Shown here: positions 21,875 through 32,400 of the stretch, one piece after another | Position numbering within the stretch: position 1 is the first letter of the stretch | Layout: each line of letters begins with the position of its first letter | Source of the DNA: Akebia trifoliata | Lineage: Eukaryota > Streptophyta > Magnoliopsida > Ranunculales > Lardizabalaceae | Assembly: GCA_017979445.1 (NCBI GenBank) | Contig: CM030706.1 | Location: 12,820,967-12,884,966 of the forward strand | Direction of reading: 5' to 3' | Length of the DNA: 64,000 bases | Translations under genes and position numbers: made by a program | Notes under the pieces: model-generated | Told to the model about the DNA's origin: nothing | Databases searched by the model: none | Seen by the model: only the letters and a program-made list of their open reading frames with translations

Positions 21875-22405
21875 TAAAAAAATTATACTATAACAAGATT
21901 AAAGCCACCAGCAAGATGAAAACCCAACAACGGCATCAATGCGCAAAAATGTGAAAATCGTTTATAGTAAAAATCATAACTGGAATCAGGGGAAATAAGA
22001 AAAATAAAATAAAATAAATAAAAGAACAAAAACAAGAATGATAATGAATCCTAACCCGCAAGAATATAAATTATGAACGGCAAAAAATTTCTCGAAATTC
22101 CAAGCCCTACACTCAATCAATATTCACCCAGTACTAGGGCATTGGGGATGACTCTAAAGGAACAAAAGAGCTATTAACATTTATATCCTCGGTAGTTGGC
22201 AAAAGCACAGACATCATCGAAGTAACAAGGGTTTTTCAAATAGTTTTCATATTCTGCATCCACAATATTTATTCGACAAAGAAAAATTGCAAAAATTCAA
22301 ATGTTTTTAAAACTATTATTTTGGCCGATGATGAAAAATCTATGACTTATTCAAATTTCTGTTTTCATAGCACTAGATACACCTGAGGCCAAGTAAGTAA
22401 AAAAA

Positions 22406-23340
22406 TTATTTTCTTTTTATTTCAAAAAGTTTCACATTACTTTTTTTGCTAACAAAAAAATAATATATGATGCCAATCACACATCTACACAAGAGATGAA
22501 GAAAGAAATAATCAAGTATCTCTTCCAAGGCACAAATTCGGGTGGCTTGCCCCGCCATCACCACCTTAGTGTCTGAAGCATCACGACTAACTAGATAAGA
22601 TGCGAAAACATCGAAACAGGGACCTTGAATAAGCCTCTTCCATAAATTATCAATCTCGGCCTTCAAAACGGAAGACTCCTCGTTCCTTAAAGACTCAAGC
22701 CGAGCTAGTTGGGACTTCATTTCATTCTCAAAACGCAGTCAAAGCATCTCAATCTGCTTATGAGACACCCTCATCTCCTTCAATCTATCACAGTGGTTGA
22801 AGAAATGAGAATAAGAAGACTTCAGTTGAACCAAAGGCATAACACTAACCCTCTCAGCAATCTGTTCATGTATCCAAAATCGATAATTCAGAAAAAATAA
22901 TATCCAAGAAATACAGGGTGGTCGAGAGCCACCATGTTCTTCCAAGCTTTTTCAGGTCGATCACGTAATTTCCACGAGGGAGGAGAAGAAGAAAATGACC
23001 CAACCAACTCCCCAAAATCTCCATGAGTCACTATGCCCTGCTCTTCACAAAAATGCCTCAACACACAAAAAGGGATGTAGTAAGTAGCCCCCGTCAAACC
23101 CATCAATATAGTAAAGCACTGCTTGAAAAAGAAAGAACAGGCAAAATCGAAGGTTGGAAGGTGCCTAACCAACGCACCTCGTCATCAGGCAAATCCTGCA
23201 AACCTTCAAACCAACCCAACTTGCCATTAGAATAAACAATGAGCTCTCTCTTGTTCATCAAAATCACTAGATCGATATGGACGTTGAAAGGATGGCTAAT
23301 GATCTCGGTTAAAGTCAAATGATTAAAGAACTAAAGCTAC
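22406..23340 (-). pseudogene. Antisense ORF in the 3' region of Y1, coiled-coil C-terminus
   Basis: Opposite to Y1, a protein-like sequence runs through three frames with frameshifts (pieces 23318-23103, 23172-22888, 22945-22739, 22720-22406). Order of pieces: HPFNVHIDLVILMNKRELIVYSNGKLGWFEGL, DLPDDEVRWLGTFQP, GLTGATYYIPFCVLRHFCEEQGI, DRPEKAWKNMVALDHPVF, then a heptad-like C-terminus (FENEMKSQLARLESLRNEE). Other Tat elements, such as Retand and Grande, are known to carry antisense ORFs at this place. The fold may belong to the plant-mobile-domain or DUF7745 group; I cannot confirm that. In Y2 the middle of this ORF is replaced by an HD-ZIP IV fragment. Confidence 0.55.
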
Positions 23341-23401
23341 ACAAAAAGGAAAGTCAATTCAAATTGCAATGTTTCAAAACTTAAAACGTTTCAGATAAAA
23401 A

Positions 23402-23484
23402 ATAAATAAACAAAAATCAAAAATCAAAAATCAAAAATCAAAAATCAAAAATCAAAAATCAAAAACCAAAAACCAAAAAAAAAA
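23402..23484 (+). repeat. AAAAATC low-complexity tract
   Basis: Repeated CAAAAAT units. A corresponding tract is in Y2 near 30790-30830 (reverse strand). It lies in the 3' noncoding region of Y1, downstream of the start of the antisense ORF. Confidence 0.7.
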
Positions 23485-23780
23485 GGGAATAACATTTTTG
23501 CAAAAACAAAATTCAAATTGCCCAAGATTCATTAGAAAAATCTCATTTCAAAGTTTTTGCACCAAACTATCACAAAGTTGAGATCTCACACAAGTTCTAT
23601 GCAACGAGGTCGAGGAAATCAAAAGACTTACCCTGTCAGACCAGATGCTTGGGTAGCCACTTCTTGTTATCAAATTCGTCAAACCAAATCGATGTTTTCA
23701 AATTTTGTCTAAGTAAAATCCTCGAACACGTGCAAATAATGGTTTCGTCTATTTTTTGCAATTCTTCGCATGTAATTTCT

Positions 23781-23795
23781 ACAAAGAGGAGCAAC
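23781..23795 (+). other. Y1 polypurine tract
   Basis: ACAAAGAGGAGCAAC directly precedes the TGTAAACACCC start of the Y1 3' LTR. Y2 has GCAAAGAAGAACAGC in the same position (30416-30430, minus). Confidence 0.75.
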
Positions 23796-23936
23796 TGTAA
23801 ACACCCAAATTTGATCAGGCCCTTGACACAAAGTGTTCCAAAATTTAAAAAAATTTAAATGGGGCCTCAAAGCCCAAACCTTCAAAAAATCTTTTTTTTT
23901 CTTTCAATAAATAGCCTAAAGTCCTTCCCACGTGGT
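23796..23936 (+). repeat. Y1 3' LTR, first 141 bp only
   Basis: Begins TGTAAACACCCAAATTTG and aligns with the start of the Y3 LTR (53193 on), including the CAATAAATAGCCTAAAG segment. Cut after CACGTGGT by X2; the remainder is expected to the right of the window. Confidence 0.88.
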
Positions 23937-25411
23937 TGTAGACACCCTATTTTCGTACTTGTCTGATTAATCAACTCGTCAACCCGATTGCGATGGTTCC
24001 CAATGATGGATGAATATTCCAATATTTTTTTATTAGTTACTAGATATGTTTCAGAAAATTTGAATGAATTATCTCAAGCAAACAAAACTTTAGAAACCAC
24101 ACTATGCAAGGAAAATATGACCCAAAAACATAGAAATCATCATTTTGAGACAACAACAAAAATTTATTAGAAAAATCACTAAAAAAATTATTAAATTATC
24201 AAAATACCCCTAATGTCAAAACATCCCTAAAGCTTTTATTACATTTAGAAAAATCATTTCGAACATATAAAATAATAAATTAAAATCAAATAAACTACTT
24301 CACCAATTTTCACAAAATTTGACAAAATTACGAAAACGCCCTCATAGGGTCCACGATCACTTCACGCCAAAAATCCAAACTGATACTCCCATTGAATTTC
24401 TTACGAAAAACAGATTTCAAAACATCAAAAAATGACTTCGAAACACAAAAAACCCTCTTTGAGGGCTAAATGATAATTTTCAATCCTAAAAATTTAAATT
24501 TTTAAAATTAATAATTAAAATATTAATGAACGTAAAATAGAACCTTACTAAATTAAATTTAAAATTTTAAACAAATCAAATTAATTAATTAAGCCCACGG
24601 GCCAAATTTTAAGTGGTAGCTCACTTGTTCAAATCTAAGCCACCTGACATTTATTAAAAGACTCCTCTATCTGGGGGACCAAAGAATTAAAGATATAATT
24701 AGGAGAATTTTTCAAAAAAATTTAAAAAATATTCTTTCATTGTACGTAAGAATTAAAATTATAAATCCTAATTCAAAATCCTAATCTTAAAGTGGCTTAG
24801 TCAAATTGAAAAACTTCCAAAAAACTCTATAAAAAGGAACATCCACAACCCAATCTCCCAGGTCAAGAGAAATCCTAGGAAAGAGAAGTCAGAAACACCC
24901 CCTAGCCTTCTCAAAAACTTAAATCCGAAGTCCCAACTCCCTACATAACATCCAAACCCCAGTTTTTGCTAAAAAAACACCCAGAAACCCTCCAAAAAAT
25001 ACCTAAGAAATCAGAAAATACTCATATCTAGGAGGATGATACCTCAACTTGGAGATCAGAAACGGATCTAGTAACGAATAAAAAGCAAAAAAATTCACAC
25101 GAGGATGTTCTCTACCAACTCTGAGGGAATCAGTTATTGCAATCAACCAGGTAATTTATTTATTTATTTATTTTTAGGTCTATTTAGCAATGTAATTTTT
25201 TTTTAGAAAAGTAGAGACCGGCGTTTGCTGGACAGGGTTGGTGCCTAACACATTCCAACCCCATAACGTGATTCCCAGACCCATTCTTTTTATAGATCAA
25301 TATTTTTATCTATTTAGAATCAATATTCGATTCCTAAACCATAATAACTAGGTGGCGACTCCCAAACCCAAAAACACGGATCCCACAACCCACGGATCGA
25401 GGGCGCTTTTA
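23937..25411 (+). repeat. X2 5' LTR
   Basis: 1475 bp; more diverged from X1 than the X1 LTRs are from each other. Ends CTTTTA instead of CTTTCA (one substitution). It lacks the AAGTCAAT array. Downstream of the TATA box it keeps the GTAGAGACCGGCGT...GGGTTGGTGCCTAACAC segment near 25210-25250 common to the family. Confidence 0.88.
24828..24836 (+). promoter_or_regulatory. TATA box of X2 LTR
   Basis: TATAAAAAG, in the same LTR position as TATAAATAG in X1 and X3. Confidence 0.55.
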
Positions 25412-25412
25412 G

Positions 25413-25430
25413 TGGCGACTCCGTTGGAAA
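25413..25430 (+). other. X2 primer-binding site (degraded)
   Basis: TGGCGACTCCGTTGGAAA: the first ten bases match the tRNA-Arg site and the rest has point changes relative to TGGCGACTCCACTGGGGA. Confidence 0.7.
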
Positions 25431-27398
25431 AAGTTTGAGGATCAAACTTGAAAACCTCAAAAATTGTTGCATTGCAAAATTGGCCTATTTTTATTTTATT
25501 TGTTTGTTTAATTAATTTTATTTTTTAGGTTATGTTAGTAGAGTCTTTTGATTAAGTAGTTTTTATTATTTTGGATTTTATTTTGTCCCCTCCAATAACA
25601 ATGAAATATTCAAAGTTACACATGAAATGAGGGCAATAGGATTCTTGCAAAAAAAAAAAAGAATCGCAAGACTCTCCAAGCAAATGGTACGATCTACCAA
25701 TCTGATGGATCGAAATCCTAAATGATAGCGACTCTTGATCTTGTTATGAAAGTTCTCTAAAACCCTTCAAATCCTCAAGTCATCTTCTTCAACTCTACAG
25801 ATCTGTTAATTTTTAATTTTTAATTTAATTTATTTTATTTTATTTTTATTAAGAGATTTGTTGAGTTCTTGGAAAGTGAAATTGATTATGAAATCTAGAA
25901 ACACCAGCTCTATTTTTAGTTGAGATTTTCATATCTACGTTTTAAGATTAGTGATTATGAGATTGTCCTATTAAAATCGATTCAATCCTGGAAAATTCAT
26001 TAAAAAATGAAAATTGGTTTCGTATTTCTCTCTTTTGTCTGATTATTGTCCTCGAGTTGATTAAAAACGCAATTCATAGCCTATGGTGGTCTTATGGAAT
26101 AGTATTTCTTAGATCTCTCCATCTTCTAATTCGATAGATTCTCAACAAAAAAAAGGGGCCAAATCTCTGTTCATCGCTTCCAATCAGATTCACAAAATAC
26201 TTCCTTTTTCTGGATAGAATCACAAATCTTAACTTGCAGATTTGAGATAGGATTTCCAAGTTTGTTTGTTTTTTCTTCAATCACTATGGGCGGATCATCA
26301 AAACAGATCTCACGAATGACTTCTTCAATACAGGTCAACATCAAACCCACTTCATTGAAGTAGGCTACATTGGACACCCCAATAAGCTTGTTGTTATTCT
26401 ATTACTTTTGTGGAAAATATTAGTAAAGTGGACACACACCCTCCAAAGAAAACTAAGGTGTTAGTCATGAACACCTCTCTCGTGTGTTGATCATTCCTAA
26501 TATTTCCATTTAGTTTTTTTTTTCTTGAAAAAAAATAAAAAAATAAATTCTAAGTTTTGTTACTCCAAAAAAAACTTTTGATGGGACCCACTTGTTGGTT
26601 TTTTAGATTAAAATTCTTTCAAATATGGTTTTTAATAGGTATTTAATTCTTTACAATGCCATGGGTCTCTCCCCAAATTTTGGAAATCACATTCCTTGTT
26701 AAGGGTTTTTTTCACCACAACAGTATAGCGTAACTCGCTTAGTGAGATTTTACTTTTATTATGGGTTGTTAAGCTCCACGTGGCATGATCCAATGTCACC
26801 AATTCAATGAATTTTGAAGAAAAAAAATTCAATGTAGAATATTAGGACTTTGGTTGAAAGCTAATGGCTATATATTTTCAAGAACTTGGATCTAAGCTCA
26901 TTATTTTCTAATATCATTTTGGATCCAAACCTTTTCCTAGAAATTTAGAAGGCCGTGACATTGGATTGTCCACATGAAAGGCCACGTGGCCTAATGACCC
27001 TTACTAAAATTTTGAAATCTTATTGTGATAGTCAAGCTTGTTTGGTCTTCCCAAGGTTTCTTGGGTAACAAACTTAATAAAACAAGGGAATTTTTGTGTT
27101 AAAAATGCAACAAGTCTACCCGATAAAAAAAAGGCAAAATTGTTGGTGGTTCTTGTGCTCATGTCTGATTGATGATTGATATTTTTTTTAGCGCGATCAT
27201 AATTTATTAACCATCTTTGTTCTCTTTTTCACTATCTTGATTGCCTATCTGATATGTCATGATCCTGATTGATATATATTTTGATTTGCATGCCTTAATC
27301 TTAATCTTATGGATTTTATGTATTTTGATCAATATTTATATGATTTTCATGTTCTGGTGATCTGATCAGGTCCATGCACTCATTCATTTTGAAAAATG
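25431..27398 (+). other. X2 leader, variable part
   Basis: No gene is supported. AT-rich with T and A runs. Short open frames on the minus strand (26092-26377, 26632-26832) have no counterparts in X1 or X3. Confidence 0.55.
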
Positions 27399-28113
27399 CC
27401 CCGGGCACACCCCATCCTATTTGCACACACCATTAGCACGTTTATTTTATTGTATTACATGCTTGCATGTCCTTTATAGCACACGTGGCACTAGTACGTG
27501 ACCCGGTCTCCTCGTGAGGTACGACATCATTCATGAAAATCACAACTCCAGTCACATACCTTAAGGTATATAAACTGGGACATCAATATCATTTGATCAG
27601 ATGACTCTGGAAAGTATATCGATGCACCCAGGTTGGAGCGACCTAACCATTTGTCGTATTGTAAACCGCAAAGTCACATGTCCTGATTGCCAACGTAGTA
27701 CTAGTACATGGTCATTCCCCTCGTGAGATGCTAAACCATTTATGAAAGTTACAACCCTAAACTCGTACCTATACGGTATATCAAAGTTAATCTAAGTTCA
27801 CCAACTGCACTTCTTGATCAAAATCAGTGTCTAAGCAAGATCATGTCTTGTTGTACTTTGTGTACTAGGGGGGATAGACTACATATATTCTAGACAGGAG
27901 GCGACTTAAGAGTGTTCTTTCTCAACATCGTGCGCTACATCTCAACTGGGGATTAAACTGGTTACTTTTGACTTTAGAGATTTGAGTTAGAGTCTTTGAT
28001 TATCACTTATACGGTATATCAAACCAAGTCACCACATACCGTTTGATTGAGTACACTCGATAAGTATATAGGTTCACTTGGGCAAGGGTGGCTAGATAAA
28101 TTGCTTTGCACGT
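27399..28113 (+). other. X2 leader, conserved block, interrupted
   Basis: Aligns with X1 8745-9460. Palindromes: GCACTAGTAC at 27488-27497 (one arm mutated) and GTACTAGTAC at 27698-27707 (perfect). Broken at CACGT (28109-28113) by Y2; X1 and X3 continue with AATAAGCTTAGAGTC or AGTAAGCTTAGAGTC. Confidence 0.8.
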
Positions 28114-30415
28114 TGTAGATATGTGGTTTCGTGATTACGATAGTCACATCTACTAAGGTTTGGAGTCGCCACCATTCATATTGTAAGTGGGTGTAAATGG
28201 TCACCCGATGTACATTTTTCGAAAAAGTGACATTTTGACATTTTAGTGACTTACGATGGATAGAAATTAATCAAACCTTGAGATTCAGGGTAAGCGGTTC
28301 GATTAGAGAAAATGAAAGGTGTTAGGTATTCTTTTCTCCCCACCAAGTGGTGGTAACCTCAAAGAACTCGATTATTTGGATTAAAAAAAAGTAAAAAAGC
28401 AAAGTGCCACATGTCGTACATTTATACCCTAAGTAGGGGTTTACTGTTGGCTCGATCATAGGATCATCTTATCAAAGAAGATGATCCTAATAGACATGAG
28501 CCTTGGACATAATTCATATTTGAAAAGTGTGGGCTAAGGTCATGGATCCCTTCTCATGGGTTAAGAAGGATCCAATTTCCAAATGCCTTAAAACCGTTTT
28601 AGGATAAATTTGATTTTGTTTTTTAAAAAGGGTTACAACCCTTATACTTTCAATAGGATCGAAATCCAATCTACTGGAGATAAGGAAGGGAGCATCACAT
28701 CTTAAAGGCCTTCTAAAAATAAAAATAAAAAGAGGGAGGGGATAATAGAAGAGGGGGATGTAAAGGGTAGAGAAGTAGAAGGAAGGAGGAGGTGTACTTT
28801 GAACCCACCTTGATGTTTCACATTTTTTTTCCTTTGCTTTTCTTCTTCTTCTTCTTCAATGTCTTCTAAGGTCCTTAATGAATTTGGGTGTGTAATTCTT
28901 TTTTAGAAAATTAGTGTGAGAGTGTGAGAGTAGGAAAGAGTTGAGAGGGTATTTTTTTTGTGAGACTTGGTATAGAGTTGGTAAGAGAAAATTGGTAATA
29001 CTTGGTAAGATTTTTTTTAGTGAGAGTGGGTAACCATTTTTAAAAAGAGGATGAGGGTATTTATAGATGTTGAGGGGTTACTTTAGGGATATAATGGGGT
29101 AAAGTGTGGGAGAGTAAAGAATGACATATGTTTTAAAGGTGAGGGATATGAAATTAGGAGTTGGAAGAAGGGTAATTATGTAATGGAGGTAAATGCGTTG
29201 TGTTTTGATCTAAATGGTTTGAATCTTACCCAAACCATTTGGGTGGAGTGTTTGGTGAGGTGAGATGATGGGTGTTTAATAGGGTGGTTGATTGATTGAA
29301 TGGTGTTTGGTTTAAGAGAATGGAGAGTGTAAGAGGATTGTTGGGAGGGTAAGGAAGATGGTGACATGTAGCAAGATGTGTGGAGGTTAGGAGTTTATAT
29401 TTAATTGATGGTAGATAATAAGTGTTTGATTTGAGAGGATGAGTATAGGTTTAGGTTTTAGAGATGGATTTATAGAAAATAATGGTGGTAGATTAGGGGG
29501 AGGTATGGGTTGGAGGTGTTTGATTTGAGATAATAGGAGGTAGGGAATTATGAGGATAGGTTAGGGGAGGTATGGGTTGGAGGTGTTTGATTTGAGAAAA
29601 TTGAGGTTTATAGGGGAGGGTGTGGGTTGATGTGATTTTTTAGAGAAAACGTGATGTGGGTAGTTAATGTTTTAGAGAAAGGTGATGGGGTGGGTGGTTT
29701 GATTAGGGAGGTGAAAGGGGGTGATGACATGTGTCACCTATTGATGATAAGAGAGTGATTGGTTGATGTGGGTTGTGGTTTATGAGTTATGGTTGTGGGT
29801 TAGATATAGGTTTGGCTTAGGGGTTAGATATGGATTTGGGTTTAGGGGCATTGGACTTGGGTTTTAGGAAGATGGAGCGGTGAGGGTAGAGGAAGTGATA
29901 GGTGTCCCAAGTCTCACATTTTTAGTTGGTTCATTTTTTTTATTTTTGTAATCATTTGGTTGATCAAAATATCACGTGTTGGCAAATCGGACTTTTTAGG
30001 CCCATCGATGAATTTTATTGAGAATCGAGTATTTTTGGATACAAGAGCGGAGCAGTGAAGGTTGGGAAAATATGGGGTAGGCCAAGTTTTTTCGATGGGT
30101 CCCCTAGACCATTGGAAGGCCTTAAGGGCCTTGGTTCGATCAAAATAAAATTTTTTAGTTATTCGGGCTTTTGAGGTCTGTTTACCAACTTTGTTGAAAA
30201 ATTGATATTTTGAGTGGAGTGGGGTAGATGGGAACATACCGAGTCTTTTTTTATGAGCTCGTTAGACTTTTAGGGGGTTTTAGGGATCTCGATTTTGACC
30301 AAAAATACTACATTTTAATTATTCGGGCCTTTGAGGCCCGTTCGCCATGTTTATTGGAGAACCACTATTTTTGGGTCCTTTCGAGAATGGGCCAGTTCAA
30401 ATTGGGGTGTCTACA
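28114..30415 (-). repeat. Y2 3' LTR
   Basis: About 2.3 kb; on the minus strand it begins TGTAGACACCCCAATTTG and ends ...ATATCTACA. Shared pieces with the Y3 LTR (53193-55000) include the start, the ATGAATGGTGGCGACTCCAAA segment near its end and the repetitive AACCCATAACC-type middle (29500-29850 here as GGTTATGGGTT forms). It is about 500 bp longer than the Y3 LTR, from extra low-complexity sequence. Confidence 0.85.
29057..29065 (-). promoter_or_regulatory. TATA box of Y2 LTR
   Basis: TATAAATAC on the minus strand, preceded by CCCCTCAACATC. Y3 has TATAAAAAT in the matching place (54301-54309). Confidence 0.5.
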
Positions 30416-30430
30416 GCTGTTCTTCTTTGC
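30416..30430 (-). other. Y2 polypurine tract
   Basis: GCAAAGAAGAACAGC on the minus strand, immediately before the LTR start. Homologous to 23781-23795 in Y1. Confidence 0.7.
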
Positions 30431-30944
30431 AGGAATTGCATGTAAAGAACTGAAAAGAATAAACTAAACCCCTATTTGTACGAGCTAGAGAATTTTGTAA
30501 AACACGACTTCGGATTATCGATTAATTAGTGATTTTTGTAGAGAGTGGCTACTCAAACACGGGGTCTGACAGAGTTTTGTCTTATTAATTCCTTGATCAC
30601 GATGGCGCGAAACTGGTGTGAGATCTCAGATTTGATGAAAGTTCGATAAGTTTTGAAATTCTGATATTTTTTTATCGTGTTTTAACAAATCAAAGTTTAG
30701 TGCATCTCAAAAGGATTTTTGAGATTTTTTTTTTATTTTCATTTTTTTTGAGTTTTTTTTTCTTGATTTTTAATTTTCTCGATTTTTCGATTTTCGATTT
30801 TTGATTTTTGATTTTTGATTTTTTTTTTTGTTTTTTTTTTTATATATGTTAGTTGCGTTATTGACTTCTTTACCTAAAATCCATTCTTCATGATCTTTCT
30901 TTGTTGATCTTACTTTATTTTTACCATAAGTTAATCCTCCCAAT
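30431..30944 (-). other. Y2 3' noncoding region between host fragment and polypurine tract
   Basis: From 30431 to about 30840 it is colinear with Y1 23400-23780, including an AAAAATC tract. The stretch 30841-30944 directly follows the captured stop codon and has no Y1 match that I can see. It could be 3' UTR of the captured mRNA, and the A-runs at 30820-30850 could be remains of its poly(A) or simply the tract of the element. Confidence 0.55.
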
Positions 30945-32299
30945 TCATGCATTGTTCCTTGTAATGATGCCTTTGATCTTTTCAACGGTGCAAGTGATAA
31001 GGTTGTTGATAGTTGCCACAGATCCAAGGGAGTTTTGCTGTTGGAGTTGAATCAACTAAGCTCTAAAATGCAATAGTCAGGAGAGATCCCCTAGACCTGA
31101 CTTCAGTAATTCCACCTCTGTGAATTGTTGGTCAATCTGAAAGTATAGCGAAACCAAAAGGCAAGAAGGCTACATAGTCTAGGTCACCTTCATTTAGAAC
31201 ACATCCATTGCAACAATATCAATAGGAGCATAAGTTGCGAACGAGCCTATTGCATCGGTGCAATTCTTTTGCAATATCAACATGTCGTTCCGGTTGGAAT
31301 TTATAATATTTACTCACAGTAGAGACACACAGTCACCAGGATCTTGGCCATTGAACAACACCACTATTAGAAAGGATATCCCATTCATCATGAGAATCCT
31401 CATTCCGAACGGAATCAAAGACTTTCTTTGATGGAATAGGAAGTTAGAAGGAAGTAGTTGCACTTAGCACAATACTAGGAGGTCGGCCTGGGTCGTCTAT
31501 GCTCTTTCTGATCATGACCCTCTTATCTTCAGCACCACCTTCTAATGATGTGGTTCATGTGTGAGTGATAGAAGCACTCACACCAGAACAAAAACTCATC
31601 ACTATTTTCTCAACAAGCTTCAACATACTCTTTCGCCCTTCTTAATTCGTTATCACACCAATATCTCCAACCAGCATGTTATTGGCCATAACACTTGCAA
31701 GGCGTTTGCCCTGTCGATCTAAGGTAGCAACCCATCGCTTTGCTCCAAATCCAAGGCTAGAGTTAACCAACGATTTATATATAGTGTGAAATGCTTTGTC
31801 ATCCACTTCAACATATTTAATCCATACAACCTTGGAGTAACCATTCGGCATTTCTTGGATTACACTGTCAGATGGCCTTCTTCGACATCTCAATATCGGG
31901 CTAGGACGTAAATGGTCCAATGACACATCGACAACCACCCAAATTCCCTCGGAGTGCTGTTTATAATACCTTACAAAGGAACTCTCTCAGGTCTGAACAA
32001 GAGGTGAAGGGACTTGGAATTCTGCTATCATCACTTGAAGGGCTCCATTGTAGTTTCCCGCTACGCCATGACACTTTCTCGTGAAGTTCTTGTTTTCAAT
32101 TCAAAAGATATCAGCCCAATTCTCCTAGGAAAAGTTCCCATGTACTCTCATTCATTTAGAATCTCATAAGTATCGTCAAGGCCACGTATCCATAAGGGTT
32201 CCCCAAGTTGGGCCATTCGGATCAACTCTTCCATTGCTAAAATCGCAAGCTTGATAATCAATGGTTTATCTGCCTCAGTAGTCCCGGAGAGTGATCTCA
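30945..32299 (-). pseudogene. Captured HD-ZIP class IV fragment (START domain to C-terminus), intronless and decayed
   Basis: On the minus strand, in the sense of Y2, successive segments match the START-SAD half of an HD-ZIP IV transcription factor in order: KPLIIKLAILAMEELIRMAQ with GEPLWI (about 32186-32270), [10 protein letters not shown] then [10 protein letters not shown] (about 32000-32060), [17 protein letters not shown] and [13 protein letters not shown] (open frame 31642-31938), DDPGRPP (31477-31497), EWDILSN (31366-31386), SVATINNLITCTVEKIK and a terminal TGA (30945-30947). The ATML1/PDF2/HDG2 subgroup fits best from memory. Homeodomain and zipper are absent, about 40 residues are missing before GNYNGAL, and stops and frameshifts occur. 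Such genes are normally split by introns here, so the source was probably spliced RNA. Non-functional as it stands. Confidence 0.88.
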
Positions 32300-32400
32300 G
32301 GAGAGGCTTGCTCAGGGTCCCTACTTCGATGCCTTTGCGTCTTGCCTAGTGAGTTGTGATGCTTCGGACGCCGAGGTGGTAATGATGGTACCCTATTTTT
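32300..32400 (+). pseudogene. Remnant of the Y antisense ORF in Y2
   Basis: This stretch is homologous to Y1 22555-22640 (the C-terminal coiled-coil part of the antisense ORF). Homology ends abruptly at about 32300, where the HD-ZIP fragment begins. About 750 bp of the antisense ORF present in Y1 is missing here. Confidence 0.6.

Larger units (their letters stand above)
21875..23936 (+). mobile_element. Y1, right part (3' noncoding region and start of 3' LTR)
   Basis: Continuation of Y1 after X1. Colinear (reverse strand) with Y2: the AAAATTATTTTCTTTTTATTTC and GGCCGATGATGAAAAATC segments near 22315-22430 match Y2 near 32400-32540, and the A-rich tract and the stretch before the polypurine tract match Y2 30431-30840. 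It ends where X2 interrupts the 3' LTR. Confidence 0.88.
23937..28113 (+). mobile_element. X2: Ogre-like element, 5' LTR and leader only
   Basis: Starts TGTAGACACCC, with LTR 23937-25411, a PBS and a leader that includes the block shared with X1 and X3. The leader stops at 28113, where Y2 begins in reverse orientation. Coding sequence and the 3' LTR are not in the window. The first five target bases would be GTGGT (23932-23936). Confidence 0.9.

Noticed and set aside
26092..26832. Short minus-strand open frames in the X2 leader
   Set aside because: No counterpart in X1 or X3 and no domain.
30945..32299. A functional host HD-ZIP IV gene
   Set aside because: No homeodomain or zipper, about 40 residues deleted, several stops and frameshifts, and flanked by retrotransposon sequence on both sides.
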